This document shows positions 32,766-41,930 of a DNA stretch of 44,612 nt, one piece after another. Within the stretch, counting starts at the first letter, position 1. Each line of letters begins with the position of its first letter. Origin of the DNA: Lachnospiraceae bacterium (GTDB lineage: Bacteria > Bacillota > Clostridia > Lachnospirales > Lachnospiraceae); contig CAJSZQ010000033.1 in assembly GCA_910574185.1 (NCBI GenBank), forward strand, positions 1 through 44,612. Direction: 5' to 3'. The notes under the pieces are model-generated. The model was not told where the DNA came from, made no database searches, and saw only the letters and a program-made list of their open reading frames with translations. A program made the translations under genes and the position numbers.

Positions 32766-33518
32766 TTATTGCATCTCCAATGCCACCGGACAGTGATCTG
32801 ACCCCATAATATCCGTCAGAATCTTCGCATCCTGAAGTCTATCTTTTAAGCATTCTGATACACAAAAATAATCAATGCGCCATCCGGCGTTCTTAGCTCG
32901 CGCGCTAAATCTGTAAGACCACCAGGAATAGGCCCCTTCCGCATCAGGATAAAAATACCGGAATGTATCAATAAATCCCGCCTCAAGAAGCTCTGTAAAC
33001 TTCCCTCGTTCCTCGTCGGTAAAACCTGCGTTTTTCCGATTGGTTTTGGGATTTTTCAAATCAATCTCTTTATGGGCCACATTCAAATCCCCACAAAATA
33101 TAACCGGTTTTTTCTTCTCCAATTTTTTCAAATATTTAAGAAAATCAGTCTCCCACTGCATACGATATGAAAGCCTTGCCAGTTCGTTCTGCGAGTTTGG
33201 GGTATACACTGTGATAAAGTAATAATCCGCAAACTCCAGAGTAATCACCCGGCCTTCCTGATCATGTTCTTCTATCCCAATCCCATATGCTACGCTCACA
33301 GGCTCCATTTTGCTGAATACAGCAGTCCCTGAATAACCCTTCTTAACCGCATAATTCCAGTACTGATAATATCCAGGCATGTCAAGTTCAAGCTGCCCGG
33401 CCTGCATCTTGCTTTCCTGAATGCAAAAAATATCCGCATCCAATTCCTGAAATACTTGCATGAATCCTTTCTGCACACAAGCGCGGATTCCGTTCACATT
33501 CCATGAAATAAACTTCAA
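32766..33518 (-). CDS. exoA: exodeoxyribonuclease III
   Basis: A 250-aa member of the AP endonuclease/ExoIII family. [15 protein letters not shown] at the start, IQESKM (metal Glu), [12 protein letters not shown] and the C-terminal WRIDYF...GSDHCPV are all intact. It cleaves at abasic sites and degrades 3' ends in DNA repair. It is cotranscribed with the isochorismatase-like gene. Confidence 0.96.
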   Translation of the reverse strand: MKFISWNVNGIRACVQKGFMQVFQELDADIFCIQESKMQAGQLELDMPGYYQYWNYAVKKGYSGTAVFSKMEPVSVAYGIGIEEHDQEGRVITLEFADYYFITVYTPNSQNELARLSYRMQWETDFLKYLKKLEKKKPVIFCGDLNVAHKEIDLKNPKTNRKNAGFTDEERGKFTELLEAGFIDTFRYFYPDAEGAYSWWSYRFSARAKNAGWRIDYFCVSECLKDRLQDAKILTDIMGSDHCPVALEMQ

Positions 33519-33543
33519 ACTTTATTCCTCTCTCTCATTGATA

Positions 33544-33906
33544 TTATGCAAATGCCTTCTCAAACGCATTCAGCAATTGTTTTTTGTCAAGCGGTTTAAA
33601 GACAAAATTCTTGGCCCCTATCTCATCCGCCTCTTGAATCGTATCCTCATAAGCCAATGAAGACACCATAACAATCCTTGCTTCCGGATAATCTTCCAAA
33701 ATTGCCTCTGCCGCTTCCAAACCGTCCATTCCAGGCATAATGATATCCATTGTTACCAAATCCGGCAGAACTTCTCCATATCTGGCAAGCGCTTCCTCGC
33801 CGTCCTTACAGTAAGCCGCTACCTCATACTCCGTTCCCTCCAGCAGCTTCGCCATCTGTACCTCGATTACACGAGAATCATCTACAATCATAATTCGTTT
33901 TCCCAT
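33544..33906 (-). CDS. CheY-like response regulator
   Basis: A 120-aa stand-alone receiver. Phosphoacceptor Asp is in LVTMDIIMPGMDG, the N-terminal acidic pair is IVDDS, Ser is in MVSS, and Lys is in FVFKPLDKKQ. No output domain. It lies 35 bp after the CheX-like gene and downstream of a FapA-like gene, suggesting a small phospho-signalling module. AAAGGAGGAGTCTTAT precedes the ATG. Confidence 0.92.
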   Translation of the reverse strand: MGKRIMIVDDSRVIEVQMAKLLEGTEYEVAAYCKDGEEALARYGEVLPDLVTMDIIMPGMDGLEAAEAILEDYPEARIVMVSSLAYEDTIQEADEIGAKNFVFKPLDKKQLLNAFEKAFA

Positions 33907-33941
33907 ATAAGACTCCTCCTTTCATCCAAATATTGCCGTCT

Positions 33942-34406
33942 TTATACTACAATTTGGGGAGTGTAATAAATCAGCTGCGCATTCTCATTTCTATCGCTTG
34001 TATAACAAATAACAAACTCCTCCCCATACCCTTCCGGTACATAACGTCCCGGATAAAAAACCGGTATCCCAAAGCGCAACGGAACCTTCGTCATTTGAAA
34101 CATTTGAGCGGCAAAATACCCGCACAGTATATTAAAATACTCTTTTGAAGAATCTTCCACATCCTGAAATGTAAGTTCCTCCGCCTGCAGCAAAAAGCGG
34201 GTCAGCCTCATAAACAGGGATGCTTCCGCGCAAAAAGACACGCTCGTTTGAATTCCACGCTCAAACGCGACATAAACCGTACACAAGTCTCCTGTGGGAA
34301 AACTATCCCCCTGACACAGGCAGATTCCCGCCGCCCACTCCGTTACTTCCCGGGTAATCTGATCAAAATTCTCTTTTAATCCCTTCTGAATCATCACAGT
34401 ATTCAC
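33942..34406 (-). CDS. CheX-like chemotaxis phosphatase homolog
   Basis: About 154 aa. The GTG at 34404-34406 follows GGGGGAGCTGT; the frame upstream is less likely. The central DSSKEYFNILCGYFAAQMF helix carries an ExxNxxxG pattern like the CheC/CheX active site. It would dephosphorylate the adjacent CheY-like protein. No che kinase or flagellar operon is in the window. Confidence 0.7.
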   Translation of the reverse strand: MNTVMIQKGLKENFDQITREVTEWAAGICLCQGDSFPTGDLCTVYVAFERGIQTSVSFCAEASLFMRLTRFLLQAEELTFQDVEDSSKEYFNILCGYFAAQMFQMTKVPLRFGIPVFYPGRYVPEGYGEEFVICYTSDRNENAQLIYYTPQIVV

Positions 34407-34439
34407 ACAGCTCCCCCTTTCATCCAAAGTCGCCCGATA

Positions 34440-36233
34440 CTATAACAGTCTAATCTCCCCATTCACCAGTCTTCCATCACACGAGCTGGTTTCCTGTGTC
34501 AGATGAAGCGTCTCTTCTCCGATTGTCAGAACAGTTCCTGGATAGGCAATTCCACACTTTAACCTGCTTTTACCCAAAACTTCCTGTTTTTTCTCAGCCT
34601 TTTCCATATCTTTATTGAACTGTCCAAGCTTCATCTTATCTACTGATAAATCTAACCGAACTTTATTCATACGTTTTGTTCTGGCCGGGCTCTCCGGCTG
34701 ACGTTCTAAGGTCTCCATCTCCTCTTCCAAATCTGCAATGTTTTTCAATAGCAATTCGCGCTCGAAATCTGCGCAGGGCTGTCCGCCAAGCATCACATTC
34801 GTCGTACTCTCAGACCGGTTCCCAACAACCTTCGCATTGATTCCCTTGGCCGCCCGGACTGTTCCTCCAACAATTGTCCCCCGACCGGAAATTACCTGAA
34901 TCTCGCCGTCACAGTATACTTCACTGTGCAGAATACTGTCCGTATACAAATTCTCTCTTACATGAACAATTCCGTTGTCTAAATATTTTGTATAAATATT
35001 ATGGTGAGAACGGACAATAGTCTCCTTATTGCCAACAATTCCCTTTGCAACAATTAAATCGCCTCCAGCCTCTACCGTACCGGCTTCCACTACGCCGTCC
35101 ACAGTAATGTTGCCCACAGAACGAACGGAAAAACCACTGCATACATCTCCACGAATGTGCACGTCTCCCAAAAAATTAATATTTCCCGTTGAATAGTCCA
35201 CGTTTCCTTCGACATCGAGCATTGATTTAATTTGAAAACTACGCCCGCTGAACTCTACACGCCCAGACGTAGAAGCCAGTAATTTACTTCCATCCTCGCT
35301 AATCTCTGTATTCCGGCCCTTAGGAAGCGCCGCTGCCTTTCCGTCTCTGCCGGGTATCTCCTTATCTAAAACTGTTCTTCCCGGAACTGCATTCGTAGGC
35401 GGCACAGCTTCGCAGATTACGTCTCCCTCAGCCGCGCTCTGAACCAAATTCAACGATGTGTAGTCCACGCGGTCAAACTCATCAACTTCAATCTGCCTCT
35501 TATCGATACGTGAGAAGAAATCTACGATATAGCCGTCTTTCCCCTGCACCACTTCTCTTCCTTCTGCCGCCTGAAATAGACGAAAATATCTCTCTGGCCT
35601 CTTTAAAAACTCCTTCAGCCCTTCCTCCTTCACGCCAAAAGCGACTCCTTTTTCTTTCAGCGCCTTCTCCAGCATCTCCTCGTCAGCTTCTCTTCCCTGT
35701 CCTACTGGGGGAAATACCATAATCCACGCCCGCATCTTATCTCCTGCAACAAACACTACCGGCAATGCGTCCAGCTCTGGCTCCGGAATCTCCTCCGGCT
35801 CTTCTGGTTCTTCTCCGTCCATTCTCTTTTCTTCTTCCACGCCGTCTGTCTCTTCCGGCAGCACCGGCGGAGGCGCAGCCTCTTTCAAACGTGATACCGC
35901 TATAGATGTAAGCTCTGCATCCAGACGATCCAGCTCACGCCCCAATTCCTCCAACGGCATATTCTCATAACCTTCCAGCAAAAGCTCTGGATACGGCAGT
36001 TCTCCAGCTTGTTCCCTTCTCAATTGAAATAACTGGTTTAACGCATGATCCTCGGGAAGAATCAACTGGTTCACCGGAACAAATGCCCTGGAGTCTTCCA
36101 CCTCTTTATCTTCTCCATTCAGTTCTCCATTTGCCATCTGTTCCGGATTCTGTAATTCTCCTCCTGAGCTTGAAATATCATTCTCCTGTTTTGTACCAAA
36201 TAACCTTTCCAAAATCGAATTCGCAAATTTCAT
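34440..36233 (-). CDS. FapA-like (DUF342) protein
   Basis: A 597-aa cytosolic protein. A variable acidic N-terminus (about 170 residues) precedes a DUF342 core. The central region is a right-handed beta-helix of short repeats (VDYSTGNINFLGDVHIRGDV, GNITVDGVVEAGTVEAGGDL). A C-terminal coiled coil (LLLKNIADLEEEMETLERQ) follows. Members assist flagellar placement or polysaccharide-linked signalling. It heads the unit with CheX-like and CheY-like genes. GGAGGTGACGAAGTT precedes the ATG. Confidence 0.82.
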   Translation of the reverse strand: MKFANSILERLFGTKQENDISSSGGELQNPEQMANGELNGEDKEVEDSRAFVPVNQLILPEDHALNQLFQLRREQAGELPYPELLLEGYENMPLEELGRELDRLDAELTSIAVSRLKEAAPPPVLPEETDGVEEEKRMDGEEPEEPEEIPEPELDALPVVFVAGDKMRAWIMVFPPVGQGREADEEMLEKALKEKGVAFGVKEEGLKEFLKRPERYFRLFQAAEGREVVQGKDGYIVDFFSRIDKRQIEVDEFDRVDYTSLNLVQSAAEGDVICEAVPPTNAVPGRTVLDKEIPGRDGKAAALPKGRNTEISEDGSKLLASTSGRVEFSGRSFQIKSMLDVEGNVDYSTGNINFLGDVHIRGDVCSGFSVRSVGNITVDGVVEAGTVEAGGDLIVAKGIVGNKETIVRSHHNIYTKYLDNGIVHVRENLYTDSILHSEVYCDGEIQVISGRGTIVGGTVRAAKGINAKVVGNRSESTTNVMLGGQPCADFERELLLKNIADLEEEMETLERQPESPARTKRMNKVRLDLSVDKMKLGQFNKDMEKAEKKQEVLGKSRLKCGIAYPGTVLTIGEETLHLTQETSSCDGRLVNGEIRLL

Positions 36234-36354
36234 AACTTCGTCACCTCCTTCACTTCTTCTAGTACTCCTAAAATCCGCTAAAATTCCACTCTCTTAGTTC
36301 TTCTTCCCTCTGCCTCTTATAACCATTGTATCTTGTCGCAATAACCTTTGCAAG

Positions 36355-36384
36355 CAGAAAAAGATTGCGTTTCCACGCAATCTT
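36355..36384 (-). terminator. terminator after truA
   Basis: A perfect 10-bp stem (36361-36370 with 36375-36384) has a 4-nt loop and is followed on the minus strand by TTTTTC. Confidence 0.85.
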
Positions 36385-36453
36385 AAATATTTGTTCAATA
36401 TACGCGTTCTTACGGATTTTGCAACAAACACAAAGCTCTGGCAGAAACAGTAA

Positions 36454-37188
36454 CTAATAATACACTTTCCTTAAAAACAATCCTCTGGCAGGCGCTAAAA
36501 ATCCAGCCTGACTTCTGTCTCGTGCCTCTATGAGTTCTGGAATCTCCCCACTGTCCCGTTTACCGTCTCCTACTTCAATCAGCGTACCGGTAAGAATCCT
36601 CACCATATGGTACAAAAAGCCTGAACCATAATAGGTAATTCGGATTTTTTCTTCTGCCCTTACTATCTTAATGCTGTAAATTCTACGCACAGTATCTTTC
36701 GCATCTTTGTTATCCGTAAAACTACTGAAATCTTTCACTCCAATCAGGTACTCCGCCGCGTCTCTCATCGCCTCAATATCCAACTGTTCCGGGTAATGGT
36801 AGCAGTATCTTCTGGAAAACACATCTGGTTTCTCTCTACAGTCGATATAATATTCATATTTCTTGCCTTTTGCGCTCTTTCTTGCGTGAAAGCCATTTCT
36901 CGCAAGCTCAACCCTGATAATCCTTATATCTTCAGGCAATGACCGGTTCAGAGCATCCTTTAAATCTTCCACGTCATAAAGCTTGGATAAGGTAACGCTC
37001 GCCACCTGTCCTCTGGCATGCACACCGCTGTCTGTTCTTCCAGAACCGTCTACCTGCACCCGGTACCCAACCATACGTCCCAGCGTCCATTCCAGAATAT
37101 GCTGGATTGTATTATCTGTGGTCGCCTGCCTCTGCCACCCCTGATATCTGCTGCCCTCATAAGAAATCGTCATTTTATAAGTTCTCAT
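36454..37188 (-). CDS. truA: tRNA pseudouridine(38-40) synthase TruA
   Basis: A 244-aa protein. YEGSRYQGWQRQ near the start and the catalytic Asp in GSGRTDSGVHARGQV are intact, with FLYHMVRILTGTLIEVGDG in the C-terminal half. It modifies positions 38-40 of tRNA anticodon stems. It follows nrdR by 16 bp and closes the operon before a strong terminator. Confidence 0.96.
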   Translation of the reverse strand: MRTYKMTISYEGSRYQGWQRQATTDNTIQHILEWTLGRMVGYRVQVDGSGRTDSGVHARGQVASVTLSKLYDVEDLKDALNRSLPEDIRIIRVELARNGFHARKSAKGKKYEYYIDCREKPDVFSRRYCYHYPEQLDIEAMRDAAEYLIGVKDFSSFTDNKDAKDTVRRIYSIKIVRAEEKIRITYYGSGFLYHMVRILTGTLIEVGDGKRDSGEIPELIEARDRSQAGFLAPARGLFLRKVYY

Positions 37189-37204
37189 ACCGCTCTCCGT
37201 TCAT

Positions 37205-37657
37205 TTAACGATCCAGAATCTTCTTAATTTCATCCATAAAGGTATTCACATCTTTAAATTCCCTGTAAATAGATGCAAAACGCACATAGGCAACCCCGTC
37301 TAAATTCTGAAGTTCTTCCATAACAATCTCTCCAATTATATGGCTCGGAATCTCTTTTTCCTCTAAACTGAATATCTTTGTCTCAATCCGCCCGACTGTT
37401 TTCTGAATCTCATCTGCCGGAACCGGACGCTTATAACAGGCCTGCAATATTCCATGTTCAATCTTTCCTCTATTATATAACTCCCTGTTATTATCTTTTT
37501 TAATAACAATCAAAGGAATCGTCTCTACCTTCTCATAAGTTGTGAAACGTTTCCCGCATGCATCACAGGATCTTCTTCTACGAATAGAACTATCATCGTC
37601 CACCGGTCTGGAATCAATAACCCTGGTATCCTGATGATTACAATATGGACATTTCAT
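37205..37657 (-). CDS. nrdR: transcriptional repressor NrdR
   Basis: A 150-aa protein. The N-terminal zinc ribbon has CPYCNH and CDACGKRF with a basic stretch RRRRSC. The ATP-cone domain follows (LIVIKKDNNRELYNRGKIEHG). It represses ribonucleotide reductase genes in response to dATP. Standard length. It sits between the ylmC-like gene and truA. Confidence 0.97.
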   Translation of the reverse strand: MKCPYCNHQDTRVIDSRPVDDDSSIRRRRSCDACGKRFTTYEKVETIPLIVIKKDNNRELYNRGKIEHGILQACYKRPVPADEIQKTVGRIETKIFSLEEKEIPSHIIGEIVMEELQNLDGVAYVRFASIYREFKDVNTFMDEIKKILDR

Positions 37658-37684
37658 ATCTTCTCTCCTCTACTTTCTTGTGTA

Positions 37685-37930
37685 TTAATAGCCTCCTTCT
37701 TCGTGTATCTCCACCAGAATAATATCCGGTCCAATCTGCTTAATACATCGAAAAGGAATCACATACTCTCTGCTCTCACCAAGTAGAAAGCAAAACTTTC
37801 CGCCCTTTGGAACAATAATAGCTTCAATACATCCTTTACATTCGTCAAATACAATATCTGTAACATAGCCAATCTTGCTGCAGTCGCAGGAATTTATTAC
37901 CTCTTTTTTTTCAAACTCGCACAGACGCAT
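37685..37930 (-). CDS. YlmC/YmxH family PRC-barrel protein
   Basis: About 81 aa. MRLCEFEKKEVINSCDCSKI, then GYVTDIVFDECKGCIEAIIV, match the YlmC/YmxH family. ATG 37928-37930 follows AGAGGTGATAAT; the longer frame is rejected. Members are linked to sporulation. It precedes nrdR by 27 bp, a common order in Clostridia. Confidence 0.85.
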   Translation of the reverse strand: MRLCEFEKKEVINSCDCSKIGYVTDIVFDECKGCIEAIIVPKGGKFCFLLGESREYVIPFRCIKQIGPDIILVEIHEEGGY

Positions 37931-38003
37931 ATTATCACCTCTACCAGCAATATATGCAGTATTTCTTGAATTGTCCATTCGTATTAGACGCATTCTGCGG
38001 ATA

Positions 38004-38933
38004 TTATCGGATAATCGTTCCTGTCTTTCCCTTCAGGCCTTCAAGAAGTTTGTCATAAGAAGTGATAATTGCTTCTCTTCCTTTTCTCTTCTCAATAAAA
38101 TCTACCGCCGCGCAAAACTTTGGAAGCATATTGTACACGCCGAAATGTCCTTCTTCCATGTACTTCTTCGCCTCTTCCACCGTAATCTCTCCCAGCTCTT
38201 CCTCGTTTTCTTTCCCCAGATTAATATATACCTTGTCAACGCTGGTAAGAATAATTAATGCATCGGCGTCAATCTCTTCCGCAAGCTTTCCCGCCGCCAA
38301 ATCCTTCTCAATTACCGCGCTGGCTCCCTTAAGCCGGTTTCCCTGCTGCATCACCGGAATTCCGCCTCCACCGCAGGCAATTACCACCTGATCTGCATCC
38401 ATCAAAGCCCTAATCGCCTCAATCTCTACAATACCTACCGGATTTGGCGCCGATACTACACGCCGGAATCCTTTGCCGGGCTCTTCTACCACATAGTTGC
38501 CCTTTTTGCGCTCTGTCGCCGCATCCTCTGCAGACATGTATCGTCCCAGCACCTTCGTAGGGGTATAAAACGCCTCGTCATAAGGATCTACCATCACCTG
38601 TGTCAAAACGGTACTGACTGTACGGAAAATGCCTCTGTCCAAAAGCTCCGTACGAATACTATTCTGAAGGTCATATCCGATATATCCCTGGCTCATAGCA
38701 GAGCATACAGACATCGGCGCCGCCGTATAATCCTGATGAACCTTTCCAAATTCATTCATTGCCGTATGAATCATCCCCACCTGCGGGGCGTTGCTGTGAG
38801 TAATGGCCACCTGGCACCCCTCTTCTACCAAATCTGCAATTACCTTTGCAGAACGGCTGACCGCCTCTTTCTGTTCCGGAAGAGTCGTTCCAAGCGCCCT
38901 GTGTCCCAATGCTACTACTACTCTTTTTTTCAT
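38004..38933 (-). CDS. arcC: carbamate kinase
   Basis: A 309-aa amino-acid-kinase-fold enzyme. VVALGHRALG near the start (where many homologs have GGNAL), VVSAPNPVGIVE, VIACGGGGIPV and ADALIILTSVDKVYINLG are present. It makes ATP and carbamate from carbamoyl phosphate in arginine, agmatine or purine catabolism. No arcA, arcB or ygeW-type gene is adjacent. It has its own promoter. Confidence 0.92.
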   Translation of the reverse strand: MKKRVVVALGHRALGTTLPEQKEAVSRSAKVIADLVEEGCQVAITHSNAPQVGMIHTAMNEFGKVHQDYTAAPMSVCSAMSQGYIGYDLQNSIRTELLDRGIFRTVSTVLTQVMVDPYDEAFYTPTKVLGRYMSAEDAATERKKGNYVVEEPGKGFRRVVSAPNPVGIVEIEAIRALMDADQVVIACGGGGIPVMQQGNRLKGASAVIEKDLAAGKLAEEIDADALIILTSVDKVYINLGKENEEELGEITVEEAKKYMEEGHFGVYNMLPKFCAAVDFIEKRKGREAIITSYDKLLEGLKGKTGTIIR

Positions 38934-38963
38934 CGCCTGTCTCCTTCTTGTATTGTTATATCA

Positions 38964-38987
38964 ATATCATGAATCTATTCATAATAT
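38964..38987 (-). promoter_or_regulatory. palindrome in the arcC leader
   Basis: ATATCATGAAT-CT-ATTCATAATAT (10 of 11 symmetric) lies between the arcC promoter and its start codon. It resembles an ARG box but has two instead of four central bases. Possibly a repressor site. Confidence 0.5.
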
Positions 38988-39016
38988 GTACTCAAAAAAC
39001 ATATTAAGATATTGCA

Positions 39017-39045
39017 ATTATAGTCTCTACCCTGCGGAAATGCAA
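39017..39045 (-). promoter_or_regulatory. arcC promoter
   Basis: TTGCAT (39040-39045, minus strand) and TATAAT (39017-39022) are 17 bp apart, 84 bp upstream of arcC. Confidence 0.75.
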
Positions 39046-39187
39046 GCATCACAGCTGTTATTTTATTACTCTTTTCTTCGTTCGTTACTGTTCACTCCGT
39101 TCACAGCAACATTCGCAAATTCATTTAAAATTTACTTCGAGAATGGAATTTTCTCACATCTGAGTGCATGTCGCTTCTTCGGTAAAC

Positions 39188-39985
39188 TTATAGTCCCAGT
39201 ACATCCTGAATGGTATAAAAGCCTGGACCTTTATCGGCAATATAAGCAGCACAGTCACACGCGCCTCTTGCAAAACATTCCCAATTATAGGAATGATGAG
39301 TAATTTCCAAACGCTCTCCCATACATCCGAAATAAACCGTATGACTGCTGGGAATATTCCCTGCGCGGAGAGAATGGTATCCAATCGTCCCCTTAACCCG
39401 CGAGGCTTCCCCTTCTCGTCCATATATGGCAACATTCTTCAGTTCACGTCCTAACGCATGCGCTATAATCTCTCCCATCTCTTTAGATGTCCCGCTGGGC
39501 GCATCCTTCTTCCACTGATCATGCATCTCCAAAATCTCGATGTCTGCCTCTTCCCCAATAACAGATGTTGCAAATTCCAAAAGCTTATTCATCACATTAA
39601 CAAGCTTCGAGGTATTTGCCGCATAAAGCACTGGAATCTTCTCCGAAGCCTTCTTAAACAGTTCAAACTCTTCTTCGGAAAATCCAGTCGTACCGCATAC
39701 CAGCCCTTTCTTATATTCGATAGCCAGATCAAGTACCGACATGGCACTCTCCTTCGTAGAAAAATCAATGATTACATCGCTCTTCTCAATCACACAACCC
39801 AAATCATCCACAACCGGCACGCCAAGTTCGTGTCCTGCCATCGCCGCCAATCCCAAATCTGTACCTACATAATCCCTTCCCTTCGGAGCGATTCCGGCCA
39901 CAAGTTCCATATCATCTCTTGCTGCTGCAATCTGCGTAATCATCCTTCCCATTTTGCCCCTTGGTCCAATCACAATCACCTTCAT
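39188..39985 (-). CDS. dapB: 4-hydroxy-tetrahydrodipicolinate reductase
   Basis: A 265-aa protein. The NAD(P) motif is VIGPRGKMGRMI, followed by VIIDFSTKES, GLVCGTTGFSEEE and EMHDQWKKDAPSGTSKEM, where DAPSGT is conserved but the usual HHxxK reads HDQWK. The next step of lysine/DAP synthesis after DapA; dapA is not adjacent. AAGGAGGTTGGACT precedes the ATG. Confidence 0.95.
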   Translation of the reverse strand: MKVIVIGPRGKMGRMITQIAAARDDMELVAGIAPKGRDYVGTDLGLAAMAGHELGVPVVDDLGCVIEKSDVIIDFSTKESAMSVLDLAIEYKKGLVCGTTGFSEEEFELFKKASEKIPVLYAANTSKLVNVMNKLLEFATSVIGEEADIEILEMHDQWKKDAPSGTSKEMGEIIAHALGRELKNVAIYGREGEASRVKGTIGYHSLRAGNIPSSHTVYFGCMGERLEITHHSYNWECFARGACDCAAYIADKGPGFYTIQDVLGL

Positions 39986-40121
39986 AGTCCAACCTCCTTC
40001 CGCATATCTTTATAAATATAAAATCCTTGTTTATACCCGATTTTTACGCTGTTAGCGCCTGATTCCAGTATACCACAAAAGCAATATTGAATGGTAGATA
40101 CGAAAAAGAATAAATTTTTTG

Positions 40122-40151
40122 TTGCATTATCCGACAAAATGTGCATATAAT
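40122..40151 (+). promoter_or_regulatory. tRNA-Pro promoter
   Basis: TTGCAT (40122-40127) and TATAAT (40146-40151) have an 18-bp spacer, 8 bp before the tRNA 5' end. Confidence 0.75.
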
Positions 40152-40159
40152 AGACGTAT

Positions 40160-40234
40160 CGGGGTATGGCTCAGTTTGGTTAGAGCGCACGGCTGGGGGC
40201 CGTGAGGTCGCAGGTTCGAATCCTGTTACCCCGA
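40160..40234 (+). tRNA. tRNA-Pro(GGG)
   Basis: A 7-bp acceptor stem (CGGGGTA/TACCCCG) with discriminator A, a normal D arm, anticodon arm CACGG-CTGGGGG-CCGTG (anticodon GGG) and TTCGAAT T loop make a standard cloverleaf. CCA is not encoded. A terminator follows at once. Confidence 0.95.
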
Positions 40235-40242
40235 TTCTAAGA

Positions 40243-40270
40243 AGCTCATGTTTATGGGCTTTTTATTTTT
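40243..40270 (+). terminator. terminator after the tRNA
   Basis: AGCTCAT pairs with ATGGGCT (one G-U) around a 4-nt loop, followed by TTTTATTTTT. Confidence 0.85.
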
Positions 40271-40292
40271 CATAACAAACTTCATAACGAAT

Positions 40293-40379
40293 TTAATTTT
40301 CCCTTAACTGTTCGTCAGCCGCAATCGCCGCCTGCGTAAAGCTGTTATTCTTCCACCACGCCCGGTCGCCTTTATTTGA
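40293..40379 (-). pseudogene. short coding remnant near tRNA-Pro
   Basis: The minus strand reads GDRAWWKNNSFTQAAIAADE then QLREN before TAA at 40293. It has no start and lies just beyond a terminator, so it is a leftover 3' end of some gene. Its position beside a tRNA and another decayed ORF suggests a degraded integrated element. The family is not recognised. Confidence 0.45.
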
Positions 40380-40423
40380 GAAAAAAAGTGTAAAGCCCTG
40401 ATAACTCAATAAAAACTTTACAC
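40380..40423 (-). terminator. terminator of the decayed small gene
   Basis: GTGTAAAG (minus strand, 40416-40423) pairs with CTTTACAC (40388-40395) and is followed by seven T. Confidence 0.75.
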
Positions 40424-40435
40424 CCTTTTATTTGT

Positions 40436-40538
40436 TCACCCTATGCTGTTTTTTTCTTTAATAAAATCAAGCTCTGTCAAGTCAATCCCAGAAGCGGTTA
40501 AAATAACCTATAATTCTATATAGCGTCTTTTCAGTCAT
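40436..40538 (-). pseudogene. frameshifted small gene
   Basis: ATG 40536-40538 behind AAAGGTGG starts MTEKTLYRIIGYFN, then a single-base shift near 40495 gives a stop at 40482. The other frame continues ASGIDLTELDFIKEKNSIG to a stop at 40436. A promoter and terminator still flank it. About 33 aa originally; function unknown. Confidence 0.5.
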
Positions 40539-40581
40539 ATATTTTTACCACCTTTATAAGTGCAGTTTATCTGGTACTTTT

Positions 40582-40610
40582 ATTATATCAATTGGAGATT
40601 TCAGTGTAAA
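40582..40610 (-). promoter_or_regulatory. promoter of the frameshifted small gene
   Basis: TTTACA (40605-40610, minus strand) and TATAAT (40582-40587) have a 17-bp spacer, about 44 bp before the ATG. Nothing else is seen in 40611-40719. Confidence 0.65.
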
Positions 40611-40719
40611 ACCTTTATATAAGCGTAAAAATATTCTCATCGTTTAATCTGAAATACTCGTAACTGTTTTTCAGCAAAAATTTTTATCTGCATAAATAAC
40701 TTTGTACATCCGCCACACA

Positions 40720-41166
40720 TCAAAGCGTATCTGAATCCAGCACAATTGTAAACGGCCCGTCATTTACCAGGCTCACCTTCATATCCGCGCCAAATTTTCC
40801 TCTCTCCACAACCTTTGCAGACTCTTTGCATCTCGCAATAATATATTCATACATCTCTTCTGCCATCTCCGGTTTCCCTGCCCGGATAAAGCTTGGACGA
40901 TTCCCCTTTTTGCAGTCCGCATACAAAGTAAACTGAGAAATAAGAAGCAGCCCTCCTCCAACAGAATCCAAAGACAGATTCGTCTTCCCCTGTTCATCCT
41001 CAAAAATCCGAAGTCCAAGCATCTTTTTTACCATCTTATCCGCTATCTCTTTCGTGTCAGAATCCGACACCCCAATCAGCACCAGAAAGCCTTTATCAAT
41101 TGCCCCAAATACCTCTCCTTCTATCTTCACATCTGCCCTTGCCACACGCTGTATCACAAATCTCAT
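40720..41166 (-). CDS. dtd: D-aminoacyl-tRNA deacylase
   Basis: A 148-aa protein. [20 protein letters not shown], the [17 protein letters not shown] motif and the C-terminal [12 protein letters not shown] (NxPxT-like loop) are intact. It hydrolyses D-amino acids, and glycine from tRNA-Ala, off mischarged tRNA. Its ATG overlaps the carD-like stop (ATGA). Confidence 0.95.
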   Translation of the reverse strand: MRFVIQRVARADVKIEGEVFGAIDKGFLVLIGVSDSDTKEIADKMVKKMLGLRIFEDEQGKTNLSLDSVGGGLLLISQFTLYADCKKGNRPSFIRAGKPEMAEEMYEYIIARCKESAKVVERGKFGADMKVSLVNDGPFTIVLDSDTL

Positions 41167-41672
41167 TTCTTTACTCCGCCTATCTTATCCATAATATACT
41201 GTTCCACGTCATTCTTATCAATATTCAAAGAAATCGCCAGCTCTCCATACAGGTTGTCCTCCGCCGTCCGAAGATATCTCTCATCGCTTGCCGTTACCTT
41301 CTTACCCTTAGAAAGCCGAATCTTCTTTCTCTCATATAAGGTCTTAATTACCTTAACCCATTCTCTGGAATCACAGGTCTTAAACGCCTGCTTAAATATC
41401 TCTTCTTTTCTCTTCTCATTGTCAATCTGAAGCATATCAATCTCTTTTATATGCCCGATTAATTCTTCTGCTTCTTCCTTGGAGATTACCGGGCGCATTA
41501 CAACCTTCTCACTGTCTGCCGGAACATACAGTACCCCTCCCCTGGAATAAACCTTTGATAATGTGTAGTATTCTTTGTCACCGGATGCCTCTGTCAACTG
41601 TAATTTTCCTACGCTTTCTACTCTGCACACACCGTGCTGCCCACATACAATATACGTCCCTGTTTCGAACAT
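41163..41672 (-). CDS. CarD family transcriptional regulator
   Basis: A 169-aa protein. The N-terminal RNA-polymerase interaction domain ([16 protein letters not shown], then [16 protein letters not shown]) is followed by a helical DNA-binding domain. It binds the polymerase beta subunit and modulates promoter opening. Cotranscribed with dtd by a 4-base overlap. Confidence 0.9.
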   Translation of the reverse strand: MFETGTYIVCGQHGVCRVESVGKLQLTEASGDKEYYTLSKVYSRGGVLYVPADSEKVVMRPVISKEEAEELIGHIKEIDMLQIDNEKRKEEIFKQAFKTCDSREWVKVIKTLYERKKIRLSKGKKVTASDERYLRTAEDNLYGELAISLNIDKNDVEQYIMDKIGGVKK

Positions 41673-41799
41673 CCCTATTCTCCTTTCCTCTAAAGCTTAA
41701 CCTTCTTCTCTATCTGCTACTGTTCACCGGTAAATCTGAAAACAGTAATCGCTATACTAACTACCAGGGCATTCCTTACTGACACGCTCTAATGAAACC

Positions 41800-41839
41800 A
41801 GAAAAATCCGCCCGGCCTGTAATTCGGCGATGCGGATTT
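41800..41839 (-). terminator. terminator after the DMT transporter
   Basis: AATCCGC pairs with GCGGATT plus an inner GCC/GGC stem, followed on the minus strand by TTTTTC. Confidence 0.65.
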
Positions 41840-41930
41840 CCATTCCTACATATTATTGTAACAGAAATTTTATCTCTTTGTAAGATATTCTTTTAAATTT
41901 TTATACATTTTTTTCTTTGGCATCAAATTG

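Noticed and set aside
38964..38987. Canonical ARG box for ArgR
   Set aside because: The centre is two bases shorter than the ARG consensus.
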